A program made the position numbers and the translations under genes. Positions 33,512 to 41,961 of a DNA stretch of 64,000 nt are shown piece by piece. The DNA is from Burkholderiales bacterium (lineage in GTDB: Bacteria > Pseudomonadota > Gammaproteobacteria > Burkholderiales > Casimicrobiaceae): the NCBI GenBank assembly GCA_031277215.1, contig JAITMR010000019.1:1-64000 (forward strand), written 5' to 3'. Within the stretch, counting starts at the first letter, position 1. The number at the start of each line of letters is the position of its first letter. Under the pieces are notes generated by a model, which was given only the letters and a program-made list of their open reading frames with translations, made no database searches and was not told the DNA's origin.

Positions 33512-33627
33512 TTGGGTGAAAATGCGTTATTCTAGCCGACCGATGCTCTTATCAGGAATCAGGAATCAGGAAATAGGGATCAGACACCCCGAATCCGTCA
33601 CCCTCGTGAACCGTTTTTTGATTTTTT

Positions 33628-34662
33628 ATGCCGAAATCACCTCTTGCTACTGATTTTTCTCGCAAGGCGGCGCTGACTGCCTGGCTGGATGCGCAGTTCG
33701 GCGGCGCGACTTACATCATGGCGCCTGCTTCGGAAGACGCCAGTTTTCGCTGCTATTCCCGCGTCGTATTTCAGGCGTCGCCGCCGACGCCATATGCGGG
33801 GAAATCTTCGCTGATTGTGATGAACGCTCCGCCGGACAAAGAAGATTGCCGCCCGTTCGTCAAAGTTGCCGATTTGTTGCGCGGCTGCGGCGTCAATGCG
33901 CCGAAGGTTTACGCGCAGGATTTGGCGCAAGGATTTTTGCTGCTCGACGATTTGGGCGATACCACTTACCAGACCGCGCTGGAACGAGGCGCTGAGGCGA
34001 GGGTGCTGTATCTGGATGCGATCGCGGCGCTGGTGGCATGGCAGCGCGGCACCGAAACGCAGGCGTTGCCTGCTTACGATGAGGCGTTGCTGCGTCGTGA
34101 ACTCAATCTTTTTTCCGACTGGTTTGTTGAAAAACATTGTGGCCACGAATTGCGCGATACAGAACGAGCGATGCTGGAGCGCACGTTTGCATTGCTGATC
34201 GCCGCAGCGCGGGCGCAACCGCAGGTGTTTGTGCATCGTGATTACCACGTTCGCAATTTGATGGACGTGGCGGAAAACCGTCCCGGCGTACTCGACTTTC
34301 AGGATGCGGTCGTCGGGCCGATCACCTACGATCTCGTATCGCTGTTGCGCGATGCGTATGTGGCGTGGGACGAAGAGCAGCAACTCGATTGGGCGATCCG
34401 CTATTGGGAACGCGCTCGCGCTGCCGGTTTGCCGGTGGCGGCGCGATTCGATGATTTTTGGCGCGACTTCGAATGGATGGGTGTGCAGAGGCATCTGAAA
34501 GTCGTCGGGATTTTTGCGCGTTTGTGGCATCGAGATGGTAAAGACGCCTATCTTGCCGATATACCGCGTGTACTGGGCTATTTGCGGCACGCTTGTGCGC
34601 GTTATATCGAATTAACGCCGCTGTTGCATTTTCTTGACGGGCTTGAAAGGGGGCGAGAATGA
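33628..34662 (+). CDS. amgK: N-acetylmuramate/N-acetylglucosamine 1-kinase
   Basis: AmgK phosphorylates MurNAc at the anomeric position in the peptidoglycan-recycling route that bypasses de novo UDP-MurNAc synthesis. The 344-residue aminoglycoside phosphotransferase-fold protein shows LLLDDLGDTTY, the catalytic loop FVHRDYHVRNLMDV (about residues 203-216) and the metal-binding GVLDFQDAVVGPITYDLVSL. It overlaps murU by four bases, and this pair divergent from lptD is a recurrent arrangement. The preceding 60 bases contain R4 words. Confidence 0.9.
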   Translation: MPKSPLATDFSRKAALTAWLDAQFGGATYIMAPASEDASFRCYSRVVFQASPPTPYAGKSSLIVMNAPPDKEDCRPFVKVADLLRGCGVNAPKVYAQDLAQGFLLLDDLGDTTYQTALERGAEARVLYLDAIAALVAWQRGTETQALPAYDEALLRRELNLFSDWFVEKHCGHELRDTERAMLERTFALLIAAARAQPQVFVHRDYHVRNLMDVAENRPGVLDFQDAVVGPITYDLVSLLRDAYVAWDEEQQLDWAIRYWERARAAGLPVAARFDDFWRDFEWMGVQRHLKVVGIFARLWHRDGKDAYLADIPRVLGYLRHACARYIELTPLLHFLDGLERGRE

Positions 34663-35360
34663 AAGCACGCGCCATGATACTGGCGGCCGGTCGCGGAGAG
34701 CGGATGCGTCCATTGACGGACCACACGCCAAAGCCGATGTTGTTGGCGGGAGGTAAACCTTTGATCGTCTGGCAGATCGAAGCGCTGGCGCGTGCTGGTT
34801 TTTGCGAAGTGGTAGTCAATGTCGCCTGGAAAAGCGCACAGATCGAGGCGGCGCTCGGGGATGGCGCGGCATGGGGGGTTCGCCTTTTTTATTCGCGGGA
34901 AAATCCGGTGTTGGAAACAGCGGGCGGCATTGCGCGTGCGCTGCCGTTGCTTGAGCCAGGGCCGGTGCTGGTCGTCAGTGCCGATGTCTGGACGGCTTAC
35001 GATTATCGGGCGCTTTTGCCACGCATCGAAACCATGCGTGAAGGAAGGGACGCGGCATGTGCGCATTTGGTGATGGTGCCCAATCCGCCGTATCGCTCCC
35101 AGGGAGATTTCGCGTTGAACGAGCGCGGCATGTTGGGCGATTCTGGCGAACGGTTCACGTTCGGCAATATAGGGGTCTATCACACGCGGTTGTTTTCGGA
35201 CGTTGATCCTGATGTGCCGCAGAAGTTGGCGCCGCTTTTTCTGAAATGGATGGCACAGGGAATCGTTTCCGGCGAACGTTACGACGGGCTGTGGTTCAAT
35301 GTGGGCACACCGGAAGAACTGGCGGCACTGGATTCTCGTTTCCGGGAAAACGTGAAGTGA
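34659..35360 (+). CDS. murU: N-acetylmuramate alpha-1-phosphate uridylyltransferase
   Basis: MurU converts MurNAc-1-phosphate to UDP-MurNAc, the second recycling step after AmgK. The 233-residue nucleotidyltransferase begins with the signature MILAAGRGERMRPLTDHTPK (residues about 5-24) followed by PMLLAGGKPLIVWQIEAL; DVWTAYDY carries the metal aspartate region and FGNIGVYH the sugar-binding part. The ATGA overlap with amgK implies coupled translation. Distinguishing it from a glucose-1-phosphate thymidylyltransferase rests on length and on the partner gene. Confidence 0.9.
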   Translation: MKARAMILAAGRGERMRPLTDHTPKPMLLAGGKPLIVWQIEALARAGFCEVVVNVAWKSAQIEAALGDGAAWGVRLFYSRENPVLETAGGIARALPLLEPGPVLVVSADVWTAYDYRALLPRIETMREGRDAACAHLVMVPNPPYRSQGDFALNERGMLGDSGERFTFGNIGVYHTRLFSDVDPDVPQKLAPLFLKWMAQGIVSGERYDGLWFNVGTPEELAALDSRFRENVK

Positions 35361-35416
35361 ATGGCAGCGCGTAGCGAGGCCATCTTTGATTACATAAAAC
35401 TATTTGTTGATGCGCC

Positions 35417-37465
35417 ATGAACAATCCTTTACTGGTTTCATCGGGTCTTCCCTGTTTTTCCGATATTCGCCCCGAACATGTTGCGCCAGCATTGGCGCAA
35501 CGCTTGCAAGAAGCGCGTGACACGGTCGAATGCGTCGTTGCTTGCAACGAGCCGCCGACCTGGGAGAATCTGGCGGCGTCGCTCTCGGAATCGCTTGACC
35601 GTCTCGAACATATGTGGGGCGTCGTGTCGCACTTGAACGCTGTTGTCAGCACGCCAGAATTGCGCGATGCCTACAATACCGGCTTGCCGTTGTTGACGGC
35701 GTTTTATAGCGACGTGTCGCAGGATGCGCGGTTGTTTGCGCGGTACCGCGCTTTGCGCGAAGAATCGTTGTTCGCAACGCTTACGGAAGCGCAACAGAAA
35801 GCAATCGACAACGCGCTGCGCGATTTTCGCTTGGGCGGGGTTGATTTGCCGGAGCCGCAACGCGCACGCTTCAAAGCGTTGCAAGAGGAGAAAGCGCAGT
35901 TGTCGGCCACTTTCGATGATCATGTGCTTGACGCCACGCAGGATTTTTCACTTCTTGTGACCGATGAAAAAGAGCTTGCAGGTCTTCCGCCGGATGTGAT
36001 TTCTGAGGCGCGTGTGCAAGCGGAAAAGAACCAACAAACAGGTTGGCGGTTGACGTTGCTGGCGCCGTGCTACCGGCCTGTGATGCAATACGCTGAACAC
36101 CGGCCATTGCGGGCGGCGCTGCATCGCGCTTATGCGACACGCGCCTCCGAACTGGGTGCCGATCCGGCGCACGATAACGCGGCGCTGATTCGCTGCTTGC
36201 TGGCTTTGCGGGCTGAACAAGCGGCGTTGCTTGGCTATCCGCATTATGGCGCTGTTTCTCTGGTGCCGAAAATGGCGGGCAACGTTGATGAAGTGTTAGC
36301 GTTTCTCGTCGATTTGGCAAAGCGGGTGCGGCCCTTCGCCGAGCGCGATCTGGCGACGCTGAAAACGTTCGCCGAAGAAACGCTTGGCCTGGATGAATTA
36401 AAGCCGTGGGATGTGGCGTTTGCTTCGGAGAAAATGAAGCAGCGCGATTATGCGTTTTCTGATCAGGAGGTACGCACCTATTTTCCGGAAGAAAAGGTAT
36501 TGGGCGGCTTGTTTCGGGTCATTGAGGCGTTGTACGGCCTGACGGCTCACGTTACGCCAGCGCAAACATGGCATCCCGATGTCCGGCATTTCGAACTGTG
36601 CGATGAAACAAGCGGTGAGATGGTTGGGCGGTTTTATCTCGATCTTTATGCGCGTGAGAAAAAACAGGGCGGCGCTTGGATGAACAGCGCGTTGCCGTTG
36701 CGGGTAACGTGCAACGGGGTACAAAAGCCGGTCGTGTATTTGACGTGCAATTTTCCGGCGCCGGTAGATGGCAAACCGGCGACATTCACCCACGATGATG
36801 TGTTGACGCTGTTTCATGAGTTTGGTCACGGCTTGCATCAATTGCTGACGCGCGAACCGACGCCGGGTGTGTCCGGTCTTGAAGGCGTCGAATGGGACGC
36901 GGTGGAATTGCCCAGTCAGTTGATGGAAAATTTCTGCTGGGAGCGGGAAGTGGTCGAGGCGATGAGCGGGCATGTCGAAACGGGAGCGCTATTACCACGG
37001 GCGTTGTTCGACAAAATGCTGGCGGCGCGTCATTTTCAGGCAGGGTTGAAATTGCTTCGGCAGATTGAATTCGGGTTGTTCGACATGCGGCTGCACGCGA
37101 TGCCGCAAGTGCCTGATGTGCGTGCTGTGTTGAACAGCGTGCGCGGCGAAATCTCGGTGATGCCTTACGCGGACTATGATCGTTTTGAGAACAGCTTCGG
37201 GCATATTTTCGCGGGGGGCTATGCGGCCGGGTATTACAGCTATTTGTGGGCGGAAGTGCTGTCATCGGACGCCTACAGCCTGTTTGAGGAGGCGGGCGTG
37301 CTTTCGGCGGAGGTTGGTCGCCGGTTGCGCGACGAAATCCTCGGGCGCGGCAGTGTGCGAAATGCGCTACAGTCGTTCATTGCGTTCCGTGGACGCTCCC
37401 CCCAAATGGACGCATTTTTGCGGCATAATGGCATCATAGAGGCTGAGGTTGCTAAGGAGGTTTGA
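35417..37465 (+). CDS. prlC: M3 family oligopeptidase A
   Basis: Oligopeptidase A degrades cytoplasmic peptides, including cleaved signal peptides. The 682-residue zinc metallopeptidase has the HExxH motif in TLFHEFGHGLHQLLTREPTP (about residues 464-483) with the downstream Glu in LEGVEWDAVELPSQLMENFC and the catalytic-loop GYAAGYYSYLWAEVL. Length and motifs match the M3A family. A strong AAGGAGG at its end serves the next gene, which starts two bases after the stop. Confidence 0.95.
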   Translation: MNNPLLVSSGLPCFSDIRPEHVAPALAQRLQEARDTVECVVACNEPPTWENLAASLSESLDRLEHMWGVVSHLNAVVSTPELRDAYNTGLPLLTAFYSDVSQDARLFARYRALREESLFATLTEAQQKAIDNALRDFRLGGVDLPEPQRARFKALQEEKAQLSATFDDHVLDATQDFSLLVTDEKELAGLPPDVISEARVQAEKNQQTGWRLTLLAPCYRPVMQYAEHRPLRAALHRAYATRASELGADPAHDNAALIRCLLALRAEQAALLGYPHYGAVSLVPKMAGNVDEVLAFLVDLAKRVRPFAERDLATLKTFAEETLGLDELKPWDVAFASEKMKQRDYAFSDQEVRTYFPEEKVLGGLFRVIEALYGLTAHVTPAQTWHPDVRHFELCDETSGEMVGRFYLDLYAREKKQGGAWMNSALPLRVTCNGVQKPVVYLTCNFPAPVDGKPATFTHDDVLTLFHEFGHGLHQLLTREPTPGVSGLEGVEWDAVELPSQLMENFCWEREVVEAMSGHVETGALLPRALFDKMLAARHFQAGLKLLRQIEFGLFDMRLHAMPQVPDVRAVLNSVRGEISVMPYADYDRFENSFGHIFAGGYAAGYYSYLWAEVLSSDAYSLFEEAGVLSAEVGRRLRDEILGRGSVRNALQSFIAFRGRSPQMDAFLRHNGIIEAEVAKEV

Positions 37466-37467
37466 TC

Positions 37468-38085
37468 ATGTCTGCTTTCTCTTCGTCGTTCTTCTCGTTT
37501 CTGGGTCGTGCCATTACGGCGGCCATGATGCTGGCGCTGGCGTTCAATGTGCTTGCTCAGGGAACCCTTTACCGCTATGTCGATGCTGATGGTCGCGTCG
37601 TTTATACCGACAGGCCGCCGCCGCCTTCCGCCAAAGAGTCGCAGATCAAGCGTGCCGGAGGCAACTTCGTTGAAACCGACAAGATTTCGGCGGGCACGCG
37701 GCAGGCCATGGAGCGCTTTCCGGTAACGCTGTACGCGTTTCCGTGCGGGGTGTTATGCGAAGATGCCGAAGCCTTGCTGCAAAAGCGCGGCATTCCCTAT
37801 GCCTTCGTCGATACGCAGAGCGATGACGGGATTGAAAAACTGAAGAAACTGACCGGCGGACTTCAAGTGCCGGTGTTGCAGGTGGGGACGGACATCTCCA
37901 AAGGATTCAACGAAACCGCTTGGGAGCAATTGCTCGATCGGGGCGGCTATGCCAAAGATGCCGGCGTGAAAACCTCGGTGAAACACACGGCTGCGCCGCC
38001 ACCGTCATCAACACCGGAGCCGGTGCCTGGCTCCGCGCCACCACCGCCTGTCCTGCCGACGTCTTCTGACATCCCGAGAACTTGA
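37468..38085 (+). CDS. DUF4124 and glutaredoxin-domain exported protein
   Basis: The 205-residue protein has a signal peptide (about residues 1-30, AAMMLALAFNVLAQG), a DUF4124 module (GTLYRYVDADGRVVYTDRPP) and a glutaredoxin-like domain (about 75-155: VTLYAFPCGVLCEDAEALLQ, VPVLQVG). In the redox site the cysteines are three residues apart (CGVLC) and not in the CxxC spacing, so classical thiol-disulfide exchange is doubtful. A Pro-rich tail follows. Location is probably periplasmic. The ATG at 37468 has an excellent AAGGAGG and sits just after prlC; a terminator follows. Confidence 0.8.
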   Translation: MSAFSSSFFSFLGRAITAAMMLALAFNVLAQGTLYRYVDADGRVVYTDRPPPPSAKESQIKRAGGNFVETDKISAGTRQAMERFPVTLYAFPCGVLCEDAEALLQKRGIPYAFVDTQSDDGIEKLKKLTGGLQVPVLQVGTDISKGFNETAWEQLLDRGGYAKDAGVKTSVKHTAAPPPSSTPEPVPGSAPPPPVLPTSSDIPRT

Positions 38086-38104
38086 GCACGGATTTAGCAA
38101 ACAT

Positions 38105-38137
38105 CAAAGGCGGCGGCGAACCGCCTTTGTGTTTCTT
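38105..38137 (+). terminator. Rho-independent terminator after the DUF4124 gene
   Basis: CAAAGGCGG (38105-38113) pairs with CCGCCTTTG (38121-38129) around a seven-base loop, followed by TGTTTCTT. Confidence 0.75.
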
Positions 38138-38191
38138 AATGCCAAAGAAAATCTGGTGATCTTGTTTTCAGTGAGGTGACAACAAAAAATC

Positions 38192-38971
38192 ATGAAGCTT
38201 GCCGCCTGGAACGTCAATTCGCTGAACGTGCGCCTGCCGCGTTTGCTGGGCTGGCTGAAAAAGCAGACGCCGGACATCGTGTGTTTGCAGGAAACCAAAT
38301 GCGAGGACGTCCGTTTTCCGCAAGACGCTCTGCGTGAAGCCGGTTATCAAAGCTGTTTTTACGGGCAAAAAACCTACAACGGCGTAGCGATTCTGGCACG
38401 TCAGGGAATGCCGATGACGGAGGTTTGTTGCGGGGTTGAAGATTACAACGATCCGCAAGCGCGGGTGATTGCGGCAACCGTGGCGGGAATCAGGGTGGTT
38501 TGTGTTTACGTGCCGAACGGCCAGTCGATAGGCAGTGAAAAGTACGAATACAAAATGCAGTGGTGCCGTTATTTGAGGCGTTATTTACAAGAGACGTTGA
38601 TGCAGCACCCCAAGCTCATTGTCGCTGGCGATTTCAATATCGTGCCGGAGGATCGCGATGTGTACGATCCCGACGCATGGCGCGGCCAAATCCTGTGTTC
38701 CGACGAAGAACGCGCCGCCTTTCGCTCGTTTCTTTCGTTGGGGCTTGTCGATAGCTTTCGTTTGTTTGAACAGCCGCCGAATACGTTTAGCTGGTGGGAT
38801 TATCGGCAACTGGGATTTGCTAAAAACCGTGGCCTGCGCATCGACCATGTGCTGATTTCCGAAGCGCTACGATCTCAGTGTGTCGCCAGCACCATTGACC
38901 GCGATGAGCGCAAAGGGGAAAAACCGTCGGACCACGCGCCGGTGATGGCGGTGTTGTCGGGAGCGCCTTAA
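38192..38971 (+). CDS. xth: Exodeoxyribonuclease III / AP endonuclease
   Basis: This repair enzyme cleaves DNA 5' to abasic sites and trims 3' ends. The 259-residue protein has the EEP-fold motifs: AAWNVNSLNVRLPRLLGWL, IVCLQETKCED with the metal Glu, VAGDFNIVPEDRDVYDP (Asp and Asn), LRIDHVLIS and the catalytic SDHAPVMAVL. It fits the XthA group. It has its own start context (GTGAGGTGACAAC) and faces the convergent AI-2E transporter gene. Confidence 0.95.
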   Translation: MKLAAWNVNSLNVRLPRLLGWLKKQTPDIVCLQETKCEDVRFPQDALREAGYQSCFYGQKTYNGVAILARQGMPMTEVCCGVEDYNDPQARVIAATVAGIRVVCVYVPNGQSIGSEKYEYKMQWCRYLRRYLQETLMQHPKLIVAGDFNIVPEDRDVYDPDAWRGQILCSDEERAAFRSFLSLGLVDSFRLFEQPPNTFSWWDYRQLGFAKNRGLRIDHVLISEALRSQCVASTIDRDERKGEKPSDHAPVMAVLSGAP

Positions 38972-38987
38972 AAAACGGGAAGCGTTC

Positions 38988-40070
38988 TCAGGAGCTTGCG
39001 GGCGCTTCGTCTGCTTCGTCTTCCTCGGTCAACCATTCGCGCCAGATCGCGACCAGCAACGCCATGACCACCGGCCCGATGAACAGGCCGACCAGCCCCA
39101 TTGTCTTGACGCCGCCGACCAGACCGAACAAAGTCGGCAAAAACGGCAGTTTGGCCGGGCCGCCGACAAGTCGCGGGCGAATGGTTTTATCGACAACGAA
39201 CAGTTGAATCGCGCCCCATGTGAACAGCCCCAACCCGGCCAACGGATGACCGCTGCCGAGCAGATAGAGTGACACCAGCGTCATCGAAGTGGGTGCGCCG
39301 CCCGGGATCAACGCCATGAAACCTGTAAGGACGCCGAGCGTCAGCGGTGCTGGTGCGCCGAAAATCCAATAAGCGATTCCGAAAACAATGCCCTCACCGA
39401 TAGCGATGATCGTCATGCCAGTGACGGTGGAGCTGACCATCGTCGGCGCAACACGCGAAACGCGGAACCAGCGTTTCGGCAAAATGCGTTCACCGACTTT
39501 GTCGAGTTGTTGCGCGAGCAGATGCCCGTCCTTGTAAACGATAAACAACGTGATTAACATAAACACCAGCGCTAGCAAAACCGAAAACAACTGACCGCCG
39601 AACGTGATGACCACTCTGGAAATATTGGCGAGCTGTCCCAGGCCGACCAACTGCGTCAAGTCGCTGATAGCGTGCGGATGGTTCAGCGTTTCGTTCCACC
39701 ATTCCGTCAGAAAAGACCCGACACCGGGCAGTTGCGTCACCCAGACAGGCGCCTCGGCGCCGTGGCGGTTGACGAAGACCAGCCAGGTGACCCCATGCTG
39801 AACCTCACGGGTAATATAAATCGCCAGAGCGACCAGCGGCACGACGATAAGCAAAAACACCAGGGTCGTGGCAATGCTGGCGGATAGCCAGGTTTTTTCG
39901 CGGCAACACACCACCAGTTTTTTATACAGCGGCCAGGACGCAAAAACGATGATCAACGCTGCCAGAATCGGCACCAGAAAGCTGTGGAAGAAATACACGC
40001 CCACCGCAAGGATGATCAAAATCAGCCAGCGGGCAACCGGATGGGCGGCAATAGGGGCGTTGGTGCGCAT
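38988..40070 (-). CDS. AI-2E family transporter
   Basis: The 360-residue inner-membrane protein has about eight transmembrane segments, including LILIILAVGVYFFHSFLVPI at the N terminus and VGGVKTMGLVGLFIGPVVMA near the C terminus, plus the loop LMALIPGGAPTSM. The family (formerly PerM/UPF0118) contains TqsA, which exports autoinducer 2, and Na+/H+ antiporters, so the substrate cannot be named. I start it at ATG 40070 and not at an upstream TTG. The C terminus is acidic (TEEDEADEAP). Confidence 0.85.
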   Translation of the reverse strand: MRTNAPIAAHPVARWLILIILAVGVYFFHSFLVPILAALIIVFASWPLYKKLVVCCREKTWLSASIATTLVFLLIVVPLVALAIYITREVQHGVTWLVFVNRHGAEAPVWVTQLPGVGSFLTEWWNETLNHPHAISDLTQLVGLGQLANISRVVITFGGQLFSVLLALVFMLITLFIVYKDGHLLAQQLDKVGERILPKRWFRVSRVAPTMVSSTVTGMTIIAIGEGIVFGIAYWIFGAPAPLTLGVLTGFMALIPGGAPTSMTLVSLYLLGSGHPLAGLGLFTWGAIQLFVVDKTIRPRLVGGPAKLPFLPTLFGLVGGVKTMGLVGLFIGPVVMALLVAIWREWLTEEDEADEAPASS

Positions 40071-40200
40071 GGGCGGCGTGAGCAATCGGAGATCGACAAA
40101 GTGTCATCATAGCAAGTTTGTGGTCTTGCTGACAGGAATCGTATCTCGTAGGGGGTAGATCGGGGGAGGGGGAGCGTAATGAACCCCGCCGGTTAGATTT

Positions 40201-40234
40201 CACGCGAAGGCGCGGTGTGCGAATTCACGACTCT
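40201..40234 (+). repeat. R3 interspersed repeat, isolated partial copy
   Basis: CACGCGAAGGCGCGGTGTGC plus GAATTCACGACT matches the first third of the 13947 unit, about 26 kb away from the main cluster. Confidence 0.8.
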
Positions 40235-40320
40235 ATGCGGTCGTAGACAGAGCGCCACGGCTTTAGCCGGGGGAATCTATTGGCAGCCATTAGAAATCGT
40301 TTTCTAATGTATGGTCAAAT

Positions 40321-40348
40321 AAAACAAGGGGCTAAAGCCCCTCGTTTT
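40321..40348 (-). terminator. Terminator downstream of purC
   Basis: AGGGGC and GCCCCT enclose a four-base loop, flanked by AAAAC on one side and GTTTT on the other, so it could work in both directions. purC, ending at 40370, is the gene served. Confidence 0.8.
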
Positions 40349-40369
40349 CAATGCGATAACAATTCAGGC

Positions 40370-41092
40370 TCAGAGAGATACGCCGATTCGCGTTGCTACT
40401 TCGCGGTAATGTTCGATAACTTCGCCGAGATCGCGGCGGAAGCGGTCTTTATCCATTTTTTCGCCGGTTTTGGCGTCCCAAAGACGGCAACCGTCGGGGG
40501 TGAATTCGTCGCCCAGAAGCAGCGGCCCTTCGGGGTCGTCGATAGCACGTCCGAATTCGAGCTTGTAGTCAACGAGGTCAATGTCGGCGCTGGCGAACAG
40601 CGGTTGCAGGATTTTGTTGACGCGGCGGGTCAGAATCCGCATCCGCTGAACGTCATCCTCGCTGGCCCAGCCCAGTACGCGGATATGATCGTCATTGATC
40701 ATCGGGTCATGCAGCGCGTCACTTTTATAGAAATATTCGAAGACCGGCTCCGATAAACGGGTGCCTTCTTCAATGCCGAGGCGCTTGCTCATCGAACCAG
40801 CACAGACGTTACGCACAACGCATTCGACCGGCAGCATTTTCATCGCACGCACCAGCGATTCGCGCTCATTCAGCAGTTTGCCGAAATGGGTTTTGATACC
40901 GGCTTCTTCAAGTTTGCCCATGATGAAGGCGTTGATTTTGTTGTTGGTTTCGCCCTTCTTGTCGAGCTGCGCGAGCTTGGCGCCGTCGAAGGCGGAAACG
41001 TCATCGCGGTAGTGCATGATGACCCAGTTGGGATCGTCGGTGGCGTAAACGGTCTTGGCTTTACCGCGATAGAGTTCTTTGCCTTTCATCAT
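40370..41092 (-). CDS. purC: Phosphoribosylaminoimidazole-succinocarboxamide synthase
   Basis: PurC joins aspartate to CAIR in purine synthesis. The 240-residue protein has ELYRGKAKTVYATDDPNWVI at the N terminus, RNVCAGSMSKRLGIEEG (about residues 93-109), and VDYKLEFGRAIDDPEGPLLL near 175-195, all family signatures for SAICAR synthetase of the PurC short type. Two adjacent ATGs (41092 and 41089) are available, after AGAGG. A terminator lies 20 bases after the stop. An MBL gene lies upstream on the same strand. Confidence 0.96.
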   Translation of the reverse strand: MMKGKELYRGKAKTVYATDDPNWVIMHYRDDVSAFDGAKLAQLDKKGETNNKINAFIMGKLEEAGIKTHFGKLLNERESLVRAMKMLPVECVVRNVCAGSMSKRLGIEEGTRLSEPVFEYFYKSDALHDPMINDDHIRVLGWASEDDVQRMRILTRRVNKILQPLFASADIDLVDYKLEFGRAIDDPEGPLLLGDEFTPDGCRLWDAKTGEKMDKDRFRRDLGEVIEHYREVATRIGVSL

Positions 41093-41161
41093 GATGCGCC
41101 TCTTTCGTAAACCGGAAAATGATAATAATAGCAGGGATCAGACGTTAGTTTACGCAATTCA

Positions 41162-41929
41162 TTACAAGCTGCGCCAACCGAATCCATCGTCCTGATCGGC
41201 AACACCGATCCAGTCGGATGCGCAACCCAGAGCTTGCGCCAGCGCGGCGCGCGCTTTATCTGGATGGTTGTTATGCTGCGATAAATGCGCCGCGATGACA
41301 TGCCGGAGATGCGAATGGTCGATCGCTTTCAGTAACTCGGCGGCGGCTTCGTTATGCAAATGGCCGAGGCGACCGCTGATCCGTTGTTTGAGCGGGTATG
41401 GGTAGGAGTTGTTGTTGTACAGCAAGTCGAGGTCGTGGTTGCATTCAAGCACCAGCGCGTCGCAGCCGCTGATCTGTGCTTCGATGTGCGTGGTCGAGGA
41501 ACCGATATCGGTGAGCATCGCCAGACGATGAGCGCCGTTGCTGACGATGAATTGCACCGGTTCGCGCGCATCGTGCGGCACGGGCAACACCTGCACTTGC
41601 AGTCCACCGAGATCGAGCGTCGCGTGGCTGTCGAAGGTGTGCAGATGTTCGAGTTTGTCGAGTTTGCCATTCAGCGATGTGGAGGTGCCGTAACTCATCC
41701 ACACCGGAATTTGGAATTTCCCGGCGAACATGACAACGCCTCCAACGTGATCGGTATGTTCGTGGGTGATAAAAACGGCGTCAATCGTTTCTGGTTCGAT
41801 GTTGAGGCGCTGCAAGCGACGCACAGTATCGCGCAAGCCGAATCCGCAATCAATCATCAGGCGCGTGCCGCCCGCTTCGACGAGCAGGGCATTGCCTTTG
41901 CTGCCGGAGCCTAACGAAGCAAAGCGCAT
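41162..41929 (-). CDS. MBL-fold metallohydrolase (YycJ-like)
   Basis: The 255-residue protein is a metallo-beta-lactamase-fold hydrolase with MRFASLGSGSKGNALLVEAG at the start, the metal motif VFITHEHTDHVGG (about residues 54-66) and later His residues in LPVPHDAREPVQF and HVIAAHLSQHNN. Proteins beginning MRFASLGSGSxGN belong to the YycJ/WalJ type of exonuclease-like or phosphodiesterase enzymes; the substrate is not known here. It lies downstream of bamC in the common series dapA-bamC-MBL-purC. I start it at ATG 41929; an open frame upstream overlaps bamC and has no support. Confidence 0.87.
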   Translation of the reverse strand: MRFASLGSGSKGNALLVEAGGTRLMIDCGFGLRDTVRRLQRLNIEPETIDAVFITHEHTDHVGGVVMFAGKFQIPVWMSYGTSTSLNGKLDKLEHLHTFDSHATLDLGGLQVQVLPVPHDAREPVQFIVSNGAHRLAMLTDIGSSTTHIEAQISGCDALVLECNHDLDLLYNNNSYPYPLKQRISGRLGHLHNEAAAELLKAIDHSHLRHVIAAHLSQHNNHPDKARAALAQALGCASDWIGVADQDDGFGWRSL

Positions 41930-41961
41930 CGCGTTGTTTGTTCCTGAAAAACGTGCGACGA

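Noticed and set aside
33637-34590. 317-codon reverse open frame
   Set aside because: It overlaps amgK, which has its kinase motifs; the translation of the reverse frame is Arg/Gln/His-rich without a domain.
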